Part shown: positions 17,694 to 27,102 of the stretch, in pieces
Layout of the letters: the number at the start of each line of letters is the position of its first letter
Numbering within the stretch: the stretch's first letter is position 1
NCBI RefSeq assembly: GCF_002807665.1
Contig: NZ_PEAY01000001.1
Span: 558,001 to 622,000, forward strand
Source of the DNA: Neoalteromonas facilis
GTDB taxonomy: Bacteria; Pseudomonadota; Gammaproteobacteria; Enterobacterales; Alteromonadaceae
Direction of reading: 5' to 3'
Length of the DNA: 64,000 bases
Translations under genes and position numbers: made by a program
Notes under the pieces: model-generated
Told to the model about the DNA's origin: nothing
Database searches by the model: none
What the model saw: the letters and a program-made list of their open reading frames with translations, nothing else

Positions 17694-18713
17694 CTAGCAT
17701 ATTCGTGGCAGCTGGATGCCGTAAGGAACATCTATCATGCGTTTACTGCCAAACGATGTATTGATATAGAGCAAACTTTTATTCGAATTCATCACTTGCC
17801 CAATTGCACGCGCATCCTGACCGCACTCATAACGTTGCATAGCTACTAATACATCATCGACAAGTTTACGCGGTACACAAAATACCGCTAAACCTTCATT
17901 GGCAAGAAACAGCGGATCCATACCCAGCAACTCACACACAGCTTTTGTCTGCCGACGAATAGGCAGCGAGTTCTCCTCCAGCGCGATGGAAACATCAGAT
18001 GCATTGGCGATTTCGGCCAATACCGTTCCTACACCTCCGCGAGTTGCATCTCTCATCACTCGAATATCCGGACATTGAGCCACTACGTCAGCAATCATGT
18101 CGTTCAAGGCTGCGCAATCACTGACAATATCGGCATCAAATCCAAGCTCTCCGCGCGCCAACATTACAGCTGCGCCATGATCGCCAATATGACCATTTAT
18201 GATGATGACATCCCCTGCTTTTGCCTCACTGACATCAATATTCACATGTTCAGGAATAAATCCTAATCCTGTCGTGGTGATGTATAGTTTGTCCGCCATG
18301 CCGCTTGGCACGACCTTGGTATCACCGGTCACAATCTTAACCTTAGCCTTTCTTGCCGCGTCTGCCATCGACGTTACAATTTGTTGAAGTTCAGCAATCG
18401 TTAACCCTTCCTCCAAAATAAAGCTTGCACTCAGGTAAGATGCAACGGCGCCGCTAACAGCCAAATCATTCACTGTTCCGCACACCGCCATTTTGCCTAT
18501 ATCGCCGCCAGGGAAAAACACCGGAGACACGACGTAACTGTCGGTGGTCATCGCGATTTTAGCGTTATTGCTGGTATTTACATTGAAGCTGGCAGCATCT
18601 TGTAATGTCGACTCAGGAGTGTCGGAAAATGCATTAATGAACACCTGTTGAATGAGCTCTGCAGATGCACGTCCTCCAGCCCCATGCGCCATGGTAACGA
18701 TAGCTTCACGCAT
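17694..18713 (-). CDS. hypE: Carbamoyl-dehydratase HypE
   Basis: A 339-residue PurM-like ATPase that dehydrates the thiocarbamate on its C-terminal Cys to thiocyanate, the source of the cyanide ligands. The protein ends PRIC, keeping the essential terminal Cys, and contains the family's MAHGAGGRAS, 'TTDSYVVSPVFFPGGDIGKMAVCGTVND' and 'MRDATRGGVGTVL'. The frame is open to 18752, but ATG 18713 gives the conserved N-terminus and overlaps the hypD end by eight bases. Confidence 0.95.
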   Translation of the reverse strand: MREAIVTMAHGAGGRASAELIQQVFINAFSDTPESTLQDAASFNVNTSNNAKIAMTTDSYVVSPVFFPGGDIGKMAVCGTVNDLAVSGAVASYLSASFILEEGLTIAELQQIVTSMADAARKAKVKIVTGDTKVVPSGMADKLYITTTGLGFIPEHVNIDVSEAKAGDVIIINGHIGDHGAAVMLARGELGFDADIVSDCAALNDMIADVVAQCPDIRVMRDATRGGVGTVLAEIANASDVSIALEENSLPIRRQTKAVCELLGMDPLFLANEGLAVFCVPRKLVDDVLVAMQRYECGQDARAIGQVMNSNKSLLYINTSFGSKRMIDVPYGIQLPRIC

Positions 18714-19830
18714 GTACTCTAACCTTATAGGTGTAATACGCAGCACAAGCACCTTCAGACGATACCATTAACGCATTGAGCGGCGTATCTGGTGTACATT
18801 CTCGATTAAATTTAGGGCATTGTGTCGGCTTTAATTGTCCCGTTAATACTTGCTCGCAGTAGCTGGATTGGGATGGTGCGCACCGGTTCGATACTGCGTA
18901 CCGCCCACTGGCATCAAGCATTGCATACTCTTGGGTGAGTGACGTTACCGAATTGGGCACGCTGCCCAGGCCCTGCCAACTGTAGTCTGAATTGACAAAA
19001 ACATCATGAATGGCCGCTTGCGCAATATCGTTACCCTCAGGGCTAACAACCCTTGCATATGCATTTTCAACCTCACAACGTGAGGTATCAATTTGTCTAA
19101 TTAATTTGAGCAAGGCATGTAATATATCAACGGGTTCAAAACCCGAAATCACAAAGGGTTTTTTAAACGCCTTTGCAATGGGTTGGTATGCGCTACTACC
19201 AATCACGATACTGACATGTCCCGGCCCAATAAAGCCATCAATCACCACATTGTCCCGCTCAAGCAAAGTTTGCAAGGTTGGAATAAGGCGAATGTGGTAA
19301 CACAAGAAGCTAAGATTCGTCAGAGCGCGCTTTTTTGCTGCCTGTATCGTTAACGCAATACTCGGCATGGTGGTATCAAAGCCAATAGCAAAAAACACAA
19401 CTGATTTATCCCTGTGCGCATCTGCAATGCTCAGCACGTCCATAGGCGAATACACCACCCGTATATCCGCGCCTAGTGCCTTAACCTTTTGTAAATCACC
19501 CTTCTTTCCGGGTACGCGTAACACATCGCCAAAGGTCACCAGTATTGTATTGCTGGTTTCTGCGATAAGCGTGGCGTTATCGATAGCCTCTGTCGGCAAT
19601 ACACAGACAGGGCAACCCGGTCCGTGCACAAACTCCAGATTGCTGCTGATTAATTGCTCTAAACCATTTTGGAAAATGGCATGTGTATGACCACCACACA
19701 CCTCCATTATTTGCAGTTTTCTGCCGAGACGTTGAGAAACACTATCAATGAGAGGGTTTAGCTCATCAATCAAAGGTGATACGAGCATTGGGGCTTGAAA
19801 CTCTCGCCCATCAAACTCATTGCTGCTCAT
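18706..19830 (-). CDS. hypD: Hydrogenase Fe-cofactor assembly protein HypD
   Basis: A 374-residue iron-sulfur scaffold on which, with HypC, the Fe(CN)2CO unit is built. Conserved blocks are present: EVCGGHTHAIFQNGL, HGPGCPVCVLP, GFDTTMPS, GPGHVS and a cysteine-rich C-terminus for the [4Fe-4S] cluster. It overlaps hypC by 14 bases at its start and hypE at its end. Confidence 0.95.
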   Translation of the reverse strand: MSSNEFDGREFQAPMLVSPLIDELNPLIDSVSQRLGRKLQIMEVCGGHTHAIFQNGLEQLISSNLEFVHGPGCPVCVLPTEAIDNATLIAETSNTILVTFGDVLRVPGKKGDLQKVKALGADIRVVYSPMDVLSIADAHRDKSVVFFAIGFDTTMPSIALTIQAAKKRALTNLSFLCYHIRLIPTLQTLLERDNVVIDGFIGPGHVSIVIGSSAYQPIAKAFKKPFVISGFEPVDILHALLKLIRQIDTSRCEVENAYARVVSPEGNDIAQAAIHDVFVNSDYSWQGLGSVPNSVTSLTQEYAMLDASGRYAVSNRCAPSQSSYCEQVLTGQLKPTQCPKFNRECTPDTPLNALMVSSEGACAAYYTYKVRVHA

Positions 19831-20062
19831 CTGCGCTCCTTAACAACTGCAATGTCTGAAGCGCTTCCTCTTCATCAATGAGTGCCATGGCGAATCCCAC
19901 ATGAACAAGGATCCATTGTCCAACGAGCCTGTCGTAACCGGTTCCCTTTAGTGCTAACAAGCCAACATTAACTTGGCGACGCACACCATCAGTTTCAGCC
20001 AATGCACTACCTAAGTTTTCATCGACAATTTCAATTATTTTGGCCGGTACACCTAAACACAT
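19817..20062 (-). CDS. hypC: Hydrogenase assembly chaperone HypC
   Basis: An 81-residue chaperone starting MCLGVPAKI; the Cys at position 2 is the functional residue that binds the Fe(CN)2CO group with HypD and hands it to HydA. Only one HypC/HybG-type gene is present, consistent with a single hydrogenase. It lies seven bases after hypF. Confidence 0.95.
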   Translation of the reverse strand: MCLGVPAKIIEIVDENLGSALAETDGVRRQVNVGLLALKGTGYDRLVGQWILVHVGFAMALIDEEEALQTLQLLRSADEQQ

Positions 20063-20069
20063 TTTGACG

Positions 20070-22394
20070 TTATTCCCTATTTGCCGCTATTACACATTGC
20101 CCTAATGCGATCCCCGCATCATTGGTCGGCACATGTAGATGACTATAGACCTTAAAGCCGGCTTTTTCGAGACGTTCAGTTAACCCATTTAGGATAAGCA
20201 TATTCTGAAAAACCCCACCACTCAACGCGACTTCTGAGCCAACATAGCGTTTCTGTGCGCTCACCTTTTCGACGACTCTGGCCCAACTCTCAACAAAACA
20301 AAGATGAAACCACAACGCTAATTCAGCTGATGTGTAGTGGCCCTCTGTTAAGTGCTTCAAGAGTGCCTTAAAAAACACGCTAGGGTCGAGTCGCCATTTC
20401 CCCTCTTTTTCAATGATAGAGAAACACACCAATGAAACCTTATTACCTATGTCTGACATCTGCTCGGCAAGGGCCTCAAGCTTCATCGCAGCCTCACCTT
20501 CGTAGCTTTGTTCCATTGGTGTAACGCACAACAAGCTTGCAACAGCATCAAATAATCGTCCAGCAGAGCTGGTTTGGGGAAACTGTTCAAATCGGTTAAG
20601 CAACAACGATAAATGTTCTTTATCAAGTGATGGTGGGATCCGCTCGCGTGTTAATGGAGACTTTAAAAAGTCCTCCCAAACGCCCGCATTCACCAGTAGT
20701 GCTATCATATTACGCCATGGTTGACGATTTGCAGCGTCGCCTCCGAGTAACGGAAACGAAGCTAAACCGCCTATTTTCGAGCATTCAGAGTAGTCACCTA
20801 GCAATATTTCTGCGCCCCAAAGGGTTCCGTCATCACCATAGCCAATGCCATCAAGCATGATGCCTAAGATAGGCGCTGTCACCTTGACTTGGTTGTCACA
20901 TAAACATGCTGCGAAATGTGCATGATGATGTTGCACCTGTACCAATCTTAAACTGTATTGCTCAGCAAGTTGCCGCCCCAGATTGGCACTAAAATAATCC
21001 GGGTGTTTATCAATAACCACAGTGTCGATGCACACGCCATACAATAGCTTCATTGACTCTATTTGGGATTGAAGGTCGATGAAGTTTCCAACATCGGCCA
21101 GATCACCATTATGGCCCGATAAAATAACATCTCCCCCCAGCGTTATGGCAAACGTATTTTTAAAATCTGCCCCCAAGGCCAATATGTGCGACTGTTCAGA
21201 CTTTTTGTATAGAGGCATCGAAATCGGCTCTGGTACGTATCCTCGGGCGCGGCGAATAAGCAGAGATCGTGAATTGCAGCAGCGCACAAGAGAATCATCT
21301 ACTCTGTGCACTATATTTCGATTGTGCGATAGCCAACCGTCCACCATGCCCGACAACTGTTCAATGGCTTGGTCGATATCGATGCAAATAGGTTCCCCAC
21401 GGGGATTGCCTGACGTCATCACTAGAGGCTCGTTTGTCGCTTGTAACAATAAGAAATGCAGCGGGGAGTAGGCCAACATTATGCCTATTTCATTTACGCC
21501 AGGTGCAATAACGTCAGGTAAAGGTTGAATACTTTGCTTTTTTGGGAGTAGTACGATCGGCGCCTCAGCCGCTTGCAACAAAGAGCGCTGCAATTCAGTG
21601 AGGGTAAAATACTGCTCTACTTGTGCAATATCCTTCATCATTATTGCAAGTGGTTTGGTGGGACGTTTTTTTCGCGAGCGTAATCGACTAATTGTGTCAG
21701 GTTTAAGTGCAGAACAAGCAATGTGAAAACCACCCAGACCTTTGATGGCAATGATGTCACCGCGACTAATTCGGTCAGCTGCTTCAACCATGATATTGTC
21801 GTGCTGAGTAACAAACTCACAACCAGAGCGATCATAAAAGGTAAGTGTTGGCCCGCAAGATTGACATGACAGCCCCTCTATATGAAAACGACGTGCGGCA
21901 GGATCTGCAAACTCATTTGAGCACGCCGTACACATCGGGAACTGTTCCATGCTAGTGTGCCCGCGGTCAAATGGCATGGTGCAAATCATCGAAAATCGCG
22001 GCCCACAGTTTGCACAAATTGTGAATGGATATTGATGAAAACGGCCAGTAGGCGTCTCAATGTCTAAGCGACAGTCTGAACATAGTGCGATGTCAGGCAA
22101 TACATTTTTGCCATGCCAATTATCGTCACTTTGTACAATGTCAAAACTGGAGTGCTCAAAGCCTTCAATGTCGTATTCGATCTGAGTTGAATCGATACGT
22201 GCGACTTCAGGAAGTGCGGTGTTTAGTACGTCAATAAACGCCTGCGTAGCCCTATCACTTGCATGCAATTCAACTATAACGCCTTGTTCTGCATTCCACA
22301 CTCGGCCCGTTAGCCCTAGATGATCGGCAACGCGTTTGACACAGGGTCGAAACCCTACGCCTTGAACTCGACCATTGAAACGGAGGCGTACCAA
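20070..22394 (-). CDS. hypF: Carbamoyltransferase HypF
   Basis: A 774-residue multidomain enzyme that makes carbamoyl-AMP from carbamoyl phosphate and passes the carbamoyl group to HypE. Domains in order: acylphosphatase (GRVQGVGFRP, residues 9-18), two Cys4 zinc motifs (CSDC...CANC; CTAC...CQSC), a YrdC-like nucleotide domain (about 190-380), and a Kae1-like domain with VQHHHAHFAAC. The start codon is TTG, four bases after the stop of the small membrane-protein gene, so translation is probably coupled. Confidence 0.95.
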   Translation of the reverse strand: MVRLRFNGRVQGVGFRPCVKRVADHLGLTGRVWNAEQGVIVELHASDRATQAFIDVLNTALPEVARIDSTQIEYDIEGFEHSSFDIVQSDDNWHGKNVLPDIALCSDCRLDIETPTGRFHQYPFTICANCGPRFSMICTMPFDRGHTSMEQFPMCTACSNEFADPAARRFHIEGLSCQSCGPTLTFYDRSGCEFVTQHDNIMVEAADRISRGDIIAIKGLGGFHIACSALKPDTISRLRSRKKRPTKPLAIMMKDIAQVEQYFTLTELQRSLLQAAEAPIVLLPKKQSIQPLPDVIAPGVNEIGIMLAYSPLHFLLLQATNEPLVMTSGNPRGEPICIDIDQAIEQLSGMVDGWLSHNRNIVHRVDDSLVRCCNSRSLLIRRARGYVPEPISMPLYKKSEQSHILALGADFKNTFAITLGGDVILSGHNGDLADVGNFIDLQSQIESMKLLYGVCIDTVVIDKHPDYFSANLGRQLAEQYSLRLVQVQHHHAHFAACLCDNQVKVTAPILGIMLDGIGYGDDGTLWGAEILLGDYSECSKIGGLASFPLLGGDAANRQPWRNMIALLVNAGVWEDFLKSPLTRERIPPSLDKEHLSLLLNRFEQFPQTSSAGRLFDAVASLLCVTPMEQSYEGEAAMKLEALAEQMSDIGNKVSLVCFSIIEKEGKWRLDPSVFFKALLKHLTEGHYTSAELALWFHLCFVESWARVVEKVSAQKRYVGSEVALSGGVFQNMLILNGLTERLEKAGFKVYSHLHVPTNDAGIALGQCVIAANRE

Positions 22395-22398
22395 TTGA

Positions 22399-22596
22399 TC
22401 AGCTTCTTTTGGTTTTGACGTTGCGCCGAATCAATTTAATGCAAGCCCAAACTAACAAGGGCACGAGAACTAATGCATGTTCAGGATGTAAAAACCAGTG
22501 CAACCAGTCTAAAAAGACCGAATAGCGAAACTCTTCATGTGCCATCGCGGAATGAGAAGTTAACCCCATTGCTGCACCAAACCAATATAATTTCAT
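22399..22596 (-). CDS. Small hydrogenase-associated membrane protein
   Basis: A 65-residue protein overlapping the endopeptidase stop by ATGA and ending four bases before hypF. It has an N-terminal signal-like segment ending SAMAHEEF, then a histidine-containing hydrophobic stretch, WLHWFLHPEHALVLVPLLVWA, and a basic tail. The 'AH...HPEHAL' pattern faintly recalls the start of HupE/UreJ nickel permeases, but those have about six membrane helices. I do not recognise a family. The reading frame is well supported by the overlapping junctions; a metal-related role is inference. Confidence 0.7.
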   Translation of the reverse strand: MKLYWFGAAMGLTSHSAMAHEEFRYSVFLDWLHWFLHPEHALVLVPLLVWACIKLIRRNVKTKRS

Positions 22597-23096
22597 GTAT
22601 TGACTCCCTTAACGTCATCACACTGCACGTAATTGTGTTCAATCAAGCCTATTAATGTGTCACATACCTGTTTTACCGACGCTTCTACTTGTTCCTCTAG
22701 TGCGACAGAATAGTGCTCTACATCCGTCACATTGACACACACTAAATCAACCATTGGAACCTTGTCTAAATATACTGGCAACATGCCTAATAACGTAGTG
22801 ACATCGCCACCATGGGCTTTGTTAACATTTGCATTTGCCGGTAAACGCCCAATCACATCAGGGTACAGCGTTACCTCCCCAGTATTATTGTCACGTTTCA
22901 TAATATCGATAATAACCACATGGTCGATGTCTCTGAACAACGGCAGCAGGGTCATCCCCCCTATTCCGCCTTCGATAACGTCAACATTTGCAGGTAAAAA
23001 ATAATGCTGTAATTGCTGGAACACACGATGCCCTAACCCGTCATTGCCGTGCAATAGGTTGCCAATACAAATAAATCGAAATGATGTGTTGTCCAT
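22593..23096 (-). CDS. Hydrogenase maturation endopeptidase (HyaD/HycI/FrxA family)
   Basis: A 167-residue protease that cleaves the C-terminal tail of the large subunit once Ni is inserted. The family's opening 'FICIGNLLHGNDGLGHRVFQ', with the Ni-sensing Asp (GNDGLG replacing the usual GNxLxxDDG), is followed by 'DVIEGGIGGMTLLPLF', 'VVIIDIM' and 'NVNKAHGGDVTTLLGM' with the conserved metal-binding His. It is the first gene of the hydrogenase operon, 55 bases from the FNR box. Confidence 0.9.
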   Translation of the reverse strand: MDNTSFRFICIGNLLHGNDGLGHRVFQQLQHYFLPANVDVIEGGIGGMTLLPLFRDIDHVVIIDIMKRDNNTGEVTLYPDVIGRLPANANVNKAHGGDVTTLLGMLPVYLDKVPMVDLVCVNVTDVEHYSVALEEQVEASVKQVCDTLIGLIEHNYVQCDDVKGVNT

Positions 23097-23150
23097 TTAC
23101 AAAGAACGTTCGGTAAAACAATAGCCTAACGACGTGACTAAAAAGTAGCG

Positions 23151-23164
23151 TTGATTTGAATCAA
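23151..23164. promoter_or_regulatory. FNR/Anr-type binding site upstream of the hydrogenase operon
   Basis: TTGAT-TTGA-ATCAA matches the FNR consensus TTGAT-N4-ATCAA at all ten defined bases. Its centre is about 61 bases from the endopeptidase ATG. With a class II spacing (centre at -41.5) transcription would start near 23116, with TAGGCT (23123-23128 on the minus strand) at the -10 position, a weak hexamer as expected for an activated promoter. It could also affect the divergent DUF885 gene. Confidence 0.8.
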
Positions 23165-23328
23165 TCACAAATTAAATATGAAGATCGGGGTTGAAATTGC
23201 GTCAATTGCTACAAAACATAAGTACCTTGAGACCAGATTATTACAAATCAAGATAGATAGACTGGATCATCCGGCACTAATTGGAGATTCTGGTTGATTA
23301 ACACAACAAAAGACCTTGAGGGGAGAGA

Positions 23329-25167
23329 ATGAAAAAACTCAGTAAGATAGCCGCGGTAGTTTCGCTGGCAATTATGGGAACCGGAATTACATACGCACAC
23401 AATCATAATGCCACACCCGTCTCAACTGAATCTCAGGTAAAGGAAGCCCAAACAGAGTCAGAAAAAGCCAATGCGCTTTTTGAAGAAATTTTTATGCAAA
23501 GCGTCATGCGCAGCCCAACATATCAAGCGTATTTAGGCATTAAAAAAGATCAGGATAAATGGGACGATATTTCAGAGCGCCGTGCACTTGAAGATCTTGC
23601 CATTACAAAAACCAATTTGGATCGCGTATTAGCGATTGATGTGTCTAAACTGGACACGCAAACCAAGGTCAGTTGGGAGCTCATGAAACAAGGTCTTGAG
23701 GAAGACATTGAAGACTTTAAATGGCGCTTATACAACTACCCCGTAAACCAAATGTTTGGTATGCATTCTGGGGTTGCTTCATTGCTTATAAACCAACACA
23801 GGATCTCTGACGTAAACGATGCTAATGCTTATATTAGCCGTCTAAATGCCCTACCCAGCTTGTTTGAGCAACTTATCGTTAATCTAAATGCCCGAGCCGA
23901 CAAAGGTATCATTGCACCTAAGTTCGTTTACCCGCACGTGATCAACGACAGCCAAAACATTATTACTGGAGCCCCTTTTGATGACGGTGAAGCCAGTACT
24001 TTGCTCGCTGATTTTAGCGGCAAAGTGAACAAGCTTGAAATTGCAGACGAAGAAAAATCAGCACTGATCAATTCAGCCACTGAGGCGTTGACCAACTCGG
24101 TTAAGCCAGCGTATGAAGCTCTTATTACCGCGGTTAAGGCCTTAGAAGCCAAAGCAGATAATAAAGACGGTGCATGGAAATTTCCTGAAGGTGATACCTA
24201 CTACAATGTCGCCCTTAAACGCACTACAACGACCGACCTTACGGCGAACGAAATCCATCAGATTGGCTTAAATGAAGTCGAACGCATCCATAACGAGATG
24301 CGTGAGATCATGAAAAAAGTGGGCTTTGAAGGAAACCTGCAAGAATTTTTCGTGTTTATGCGTGAAAGTGAACAATTCATCTACCCGAGCACTGAAGAAG
24401 GCCGCAAGCGCTATTTGGATGAAGCAACGGCTTGGATTGATAACATGAAAACTCGCTTGGATGAATTGTTTATCACCAAGCCAAAGGCTGATCTCATTGT
24501 TAAAGCGGTTGAACCTTTCCGTGAAAAATCAGCAGGTAAAGCCTTCTATCAACAGCCTTCAATGGATGGTAGTCGACCGGGCACCTATTATGCGAACCTG
24601 TATGATATGGCGTCGATGCCAACCTACCAGATGGAAGCCCTTGCCTATCACGAAGGTATTCCAGGTCACCACATGCAAATCGCCATTGCGCAAGAGTTGG
24701 AAGGCATTCCTAAGTTCCGTAAATTTGGCCGCTACACAGCCTACACTGAAGGATGGGGGCTATATAGCGAGCTAGTACCAAAAGAAATTGGGTTATATGA
24801 AGACCCCTATTCCGACTTCGGTCGTTTAGCCATGGAGTTGTGGCGAGCATGCCGATTAGTTGTTGATACCGGCATACATGCCATGAAATGGACGCGCGAA
24901 GAAGGTATTGATTATTACGTCAACAATACGCCAAACGCGAAAGCTGACGCCGTCAAAATGGTTGAACGTCACATTGTAATGCCAAGCCAAGCCACTGCGT
25001 ACAAAATTGGTATGCTAAAGATCCTTGAATTGCGCCAAAAGGCCCAACAAGCAATGGGTGATAAATTCGACATCAGACAGTTCCATGATGTGGTACTTGC
25101 CAGCGGCCCAGTACCATTAAATGTACTCGAACAGTTTGTTGACGATTACATCGCAAGTAACAAATAA
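23329..25167 (+). CDS. DUF885 family exported metallopeptidase-like protein
   Basis: A 612-residue exported protein: N-terminal signal peptide (residues 1-23, ending TYAH) and a DUF885 domain covering the rest. The presumed zinc site is the helical YHEGIPGHHMQIAIA near residue 440, followed by 'RFGRYTAYTEGWGLY' style residues. Family members are thought to be peptidases related to M32, but activity on a defined substrate is not known. Good ribosome site GGGGAGAG. Monocistronic with a strong terminator. Confidence 0.85.
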   Translation: MKKLSKIAAVVSLAIMGTGITYAHNHNATPVSTESQVKEAQTESEKANALFEEIFMQSVMRSPTYQAYLGIKKDQDKWDDISERRALEDLAITKTNLDRVLAIDVSKLDTQTKVSWELMKQGLEEDIEDFKWRLYNYPVNQMFGMHSGVASLLINQHRISDVNDANAYISRLNALPSLFEQLIVNLNARADKGIIAPKFVYPHVINDSQNIITGAPFDDGEASTLLADFSGKVNKLEIADEEKSALINSATEALTNSVKPAYEALITAVKALEAKADNKDGAWKFPEGDTYYNVALKRTTTTDLTANEIHQIGLNEVERIHNEMREIMKKVGFEGNLQEFFVFMRESEQFIYPSTEEGRKRYLDEATAWIDNMKTRLDELFITKPKADLIVKAVEPFREKSAGKAFYQQPSMDGSRPGTYYANLYDMASMPTYQMEALAYHEGIPGHHMQIAIAQELEGIPKFRKFGRYTAYTEGWGLYSELVPKEIGLYEDPYSDFGRLAMELWRACRLVVDTGIHAMKWTREEGIDYYVNNTPNAKADAVKMVERHIVMPSQATAYKIGMLKILELRQKAQQAMGDKFDIRQFHDVVLASGPVPLNVLEQFVDDYIASNK

Positions 25168-25182
25168 CGAACAACCGTTGTC

Positions 25183-25219
25183 AAAAAGGGTGCAGTGAAA
25201 TATTCACCGCACCCTTTTT
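25183..25219. terminator. Bidirectional rho-independent terminator
   Basis: A-tract, GGGTGC, one mismatch, GTGAA, short ATA-type loop, TTCAC, GCACCC and T-tract form a long hairpin between the convergent DUF885 and propeller genes; both strands have a U-run. Confidence 0.92.
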
Positions 25220-25220
25220 T

Positions 25221-26123
25221 CTACAAAACAGCATTCAACTCAAATCTAAATACGCCCAAATGAGTATCAAACTTCTTAGGATCCGAGGCATCTCGATTAG
25301 ATGTAAAATATAACCATTGCTTGTCCTGTGTTACAAACGGGCTTCCATCAACACCTGCAAAATTAACCGTTGGGCCTAGATTTTCTGGTTTTGACCAACC
25401 ATTTTCCGTATTTCTGGACAAATATATATCGGAAACGCCAAGTGCCCCCTCTTCATACATTCTGACGAATAACATGAAGGACTCATCCGGTGAAATGTAG
25501 GCGTCAGACTCCAATAAGTCAGTATTAATATTGCCACCTAACTTACGCGCAGGTTGATAATTTCCCTCAACCCATTCAGATACATACACGTCCATACTGG
25601 TTTGTTCATTTGCTCTAGAAAAGTAGAGATTTCCAGAGTGAGTTAGCACTGGATAGAACTCTCCACTGGTTGTATTGATAGTGTCAGGGAAACGTTTCGG
25701 TGCTGACCATCCTGTTGAGGTTTTAGTCGAATAATACAAATCTCTATCTTTTCGCTCAGCATCTCGGTCAATTGCGAGTTCGGCGCAAAACGTTAATGTC
25801 TGCCCATCTGGAGAGATTTGTACGTCCCCTCCCTTAATGCTTTTCCCACCTAATAATAAAGGTTGAACGTCTACGACTTTACCATCATCAAGTCTTGCTA
25901 CCATCAATTGACGCGATGAAAAATCAGAAGCAGCTCTTGTGAAATACATAGTGCTGCCATCCGGTGAAATACTAGAGCCATAATCAACAGTGGCGTGATC
26001 ATTTAGAATAGGCTCTATGGCATGGTGAGTAATACCCGTAGCAAAAGAAGTGCCCCATGCTGCACAACCAGCCAAAGCGAATGCAATACAGGCATTGTGG
26101 TAGCGAGATTTGATTTTGAACAT
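25221..26123 (-). CDS. PD40/WD40-like beta-propeller exported protein
   Basis: A 300-residue protein with an N-terminal signal-like segment (residues 10-29). Repeated TolB-type PD40 motifs follow: SPDGSTMYFT, SPDGQTLTFC, SPDESFMLFV and 'DKQWLYFTSN'. This is a six-bladed-type propeller fold used for binding proteins or glycans in the periplasm. No catalytic residues can be assigned and no partner is adjacent. Family firm, function unknown. Confidence 0.8.
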   Translation of the reverse strand: MFKIKSRYHNACIAFALAGCAAWGTSFATGITHHAIEPILNDHATVDYGSSISPDGSTMYFTRAASDFSSRQLMVARLDDGKVVDVQPLLLGGKSIKGGDVQISPDGQTLTFCAELAIDRDAERKDRDLYYSTKTSTGWSAPKRFPDTINTTSGEFYPVLTHSGNLYFSRANEQTSMDVYVSEWVEGNYQPARKLGGNINTDLLESDAYISPDESFMLFVRMYEEGALGVSDIYLSRNTENGWSKPENLGPTVNFAGVDGSPFVTQDKQWLYFTSNRDASDPKKFDTHLGVFRFELNAVL

Positions 26124-26268
26124 GCTTTTGACCCTACAATCAGTAAAAGAATGCTTAACCTATCGATTTCAAATCAAGATATTGTAATGTTCGGCTGAGG
26201 TTTACACATTTGAGGCGAAGAACAGCAGTTGAAGGCTAAGCAAAGCCATGTTTTCACTTAATCGCTGT

Positions 26269-27102
26269 TTACTGAGTGGGGATCGGGTCCACAAACTTAA
26301 GTAAGTTGTTTGAGGTGATGCGCAATTCATAAGCTTGCATGATGTCATCCACATCACCTTCTAAAATTAATTGTTTAATACGTGAATCAAAGAATGTCTG
26401 TAACTCAAGTGCTTCCTCAATAACCTCATCAGAGGAACTCAGAGCAAAATAAATCGGTGCCTCAGAAACGCATCCCACCACTTTCAATTTTGCGTACTTA
26501 CCGTCTTGTTTAGCGACATACTGACTGCTATGTAAAGTAAACATAAAGGTTTCAACCCGATCTTTCTCTAACATTTCAATTGCGCGCGTAATAAACGTAT
26601 CGCTATAAGGAATAAATGCGACCTGGCTAGGGTGACTCAGTACAAAACTATTCAGCTCCTCAACAGACGTATCCGTTGCAATCAAGACTCTAACCCCTGC
26701 AAGTGACTCTAAGCCTTGGTAATACCAATCAAAATCCTTTAGAGAAATAAAACACATTTGCTGTGTTCCTATAGGGAATTGGGGGTACGTCAGATCGGGG
26801 GCTTCTTTCTTAGCCGGCGAGAGTAAAACTTGATATTTGCCTTGTCTGACATATTGAATGGCTCTGGACCAAGGAAAATAATCGATCTGTAGAGTATATG
26901 CTGAGCCCTCAAACACGCGCTTGACGATGTCTAACACATATCCATTTTGACTGGGATCTTGAGGACAAATTTGAGGACACCAATCAATTGCGGCAATTTT
27001 TACAACTTTTTCCGTCGTATCTTGTGCATACGCGCTGCCCATCCACTCAATTTTGAGCGCAACAAGCAAGAGGAAAATAATTATTACCTTCAGCGTATTC
27101 AT
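26269..27102 (-). CDS. Periplasmic solute-binding protein (SBP_bac_3-like)
   Basis: A 277-residue exported binding protein: signal peptide MNTLKVIIIFLLLVALK ending near AYAQ, then a two-lobed amino-acid-binding-type domain beginning 'VVKIAAIDWCPQICPQ' and including 'GYVLDIVKRVFEG' and 'RVETFMFTLHSSQYVA'. There is no ABC permease nearby, so it may be an orphan sensor-type binding protein, as is common in Alteromonadales. The frame is open to 27141, but ATG 27102 has AAGGA at a good distance and starts the signal peptide. Confidence 0.82.
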   Translation of the reverse strand: MNTLKVIIIFLLLVALKIEWMGSAYAQDTTEKVVKIAAIDWCPQICPQDPSQNGYVLDIVKRVFEGSAYTLQIDYFPWSRAIQYVRQGKYQVLLSPAKKEAPDLTYPQFPIGTQQMCFISLKDFDWYYQGLESLAGVRVLIATDTSVEELNSFVLSHPSQVAFIPYSDTFITRAIEMLEKDRVETFMFTLHSSQYVAKQDGKYAKLKVVGCVSEAPIYFALSSSDEVIEEALELQTFFDSRIKQLILEGDVDDIMQAYELRITSNNLLKFVDPIPTQ

